A stretch of 64,000 nt of DNA from Paramicrobacterium chengjingii (GTDB lineage: Bacteria > Actinomycetota > Actinomycetes > Actinomycetales > Microbacteriaceae): assembly GCF_011751765.2 (NCBI RefSeq), contig NZ_CP061169.1, positions 1,178,001-1,242,000 on the forward strand, in the 5' to 3' direction. Positions 63,410-64,000 of the stretch are shown piece after piece (within the stretch, counting starts at the first letter, position 1; the number at the start of each line of letters is the position of its first letter). The notes under the pieces are model-generated. The model saw nothing but the letters and a program-made list of their open reading frames with translations, had not been told where the DNA came from and searched no databases. Made by a program: the position numbers and the translations under genes.

Positions 63410-63413
<4 letters not shown>
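62289..63413 (+). CDS. thiO: glycine oxidase ThiO
   Basis: This 374-residue FAD enzyme of the DAO family oxidises glycine to dehydroglycine for thiazole synthesis. The FAD motif VVVGAGIIGLATAWRL is at the N-terminus, GASRAAAGMLAPASE follows, and the C-terminal block reads STGYFRHGILLAPLGAQL. The GTG at 62289 is used; the frame is open upstream through the riboswitch. Its stop overlaps thiS (ATGA). Confidence 0.92.

Positions 63414-64000
<587 letters not shown>

Overview
The window is high-GC chromosomal DNA from an actinobacterium, most likely of the family Microbacteriaceae. The reasons are mycothiol metabolism (mca), DUF4307, DUF4245 and DUF6264 proteins, many GTG starts, and leaderless-looking genes whose start codon lies about 7-9 bases after a TANNNT -10 box. 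No rRNA, tRNA, CRISPR array, integrase or intact insertion sequence was found.

Layout. (1) 1-32.5 kb is mostly a conserved housekeeping block: lemA-htpX, a YcaQ-like glycosylase, an AI-2E family permease, ilvA, greA, DUF4307, mca, a small membrane protein, a TrhA/hemolysin III protein, a short-chain cis-prenyltransferase, phoH2, a prepilin peptidase, fumC, carbonic anhydrase, DUF4245, xseB, xseA, ispH, fba, two glpX paralogues, rmuC and ychF. From memory, the order greA to ychF parallels the Rv1080c-Rv1112 region of Mycobacterium tuberculosis. An insertion at 21.2-26.6 kb carries three consecutive pairs of a hydrolytic enzyme and a divergent regulator: nitrilase/AraC, alpha/beta hydrolase/AraC and alpha/beta hydrolase/HxlR. 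(2) 32.5-50.8 kb is accessory: an NmrA/TetR pair, acetyltransferases, an AraC-GyrI regulator, a PEP mutase-like enzyme, a CEO synthase-like dehydrogenase, ArfB, an ECF41-type sigma factor with DoxX, an NhaA-DsbA fusion, a macrolide phosphotransferase-like kinase and a flavin disulfide reductase. Between 34.1 and 39.1 kb lie several gene relics, three of which have lost an internal segment. (3) 50.9-61.5 kb holds an MFS exporter, a Tat-exported catalase-related peroxidase with a cytochrome b561, a GntR-controlled nhaC-dcyD-racemase operon, a BCCT transporter coupled to a MOSC protein, and a decayed aldo/keto reductase. (4) 61.5-64 kb is thiamine biosynthesis: thiE transcribed leftward, and a TPP riboswitch followed by thiO-thiS-thiG rightward, with thiG cut by the window edge.

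How the genes work together. The fba/glpX/fumC group serves central carbon metabolism. ispH and the prenyltransferase serve isoprenoid synthesis. xseAB, rmuC and the YcaQ-like protein serve DNA maintenance. The thi genes make the thiazole half of thiamine and join it to the pyrimidine half. The most informative non-standard signals are a 16-bp motif shared by the GntR gene and the nhaC operon, a 34-codon ORF coupled by GTGA overlap to phoH2, a -10 box readable in both directions between thiE and thiO, and the relic zone.
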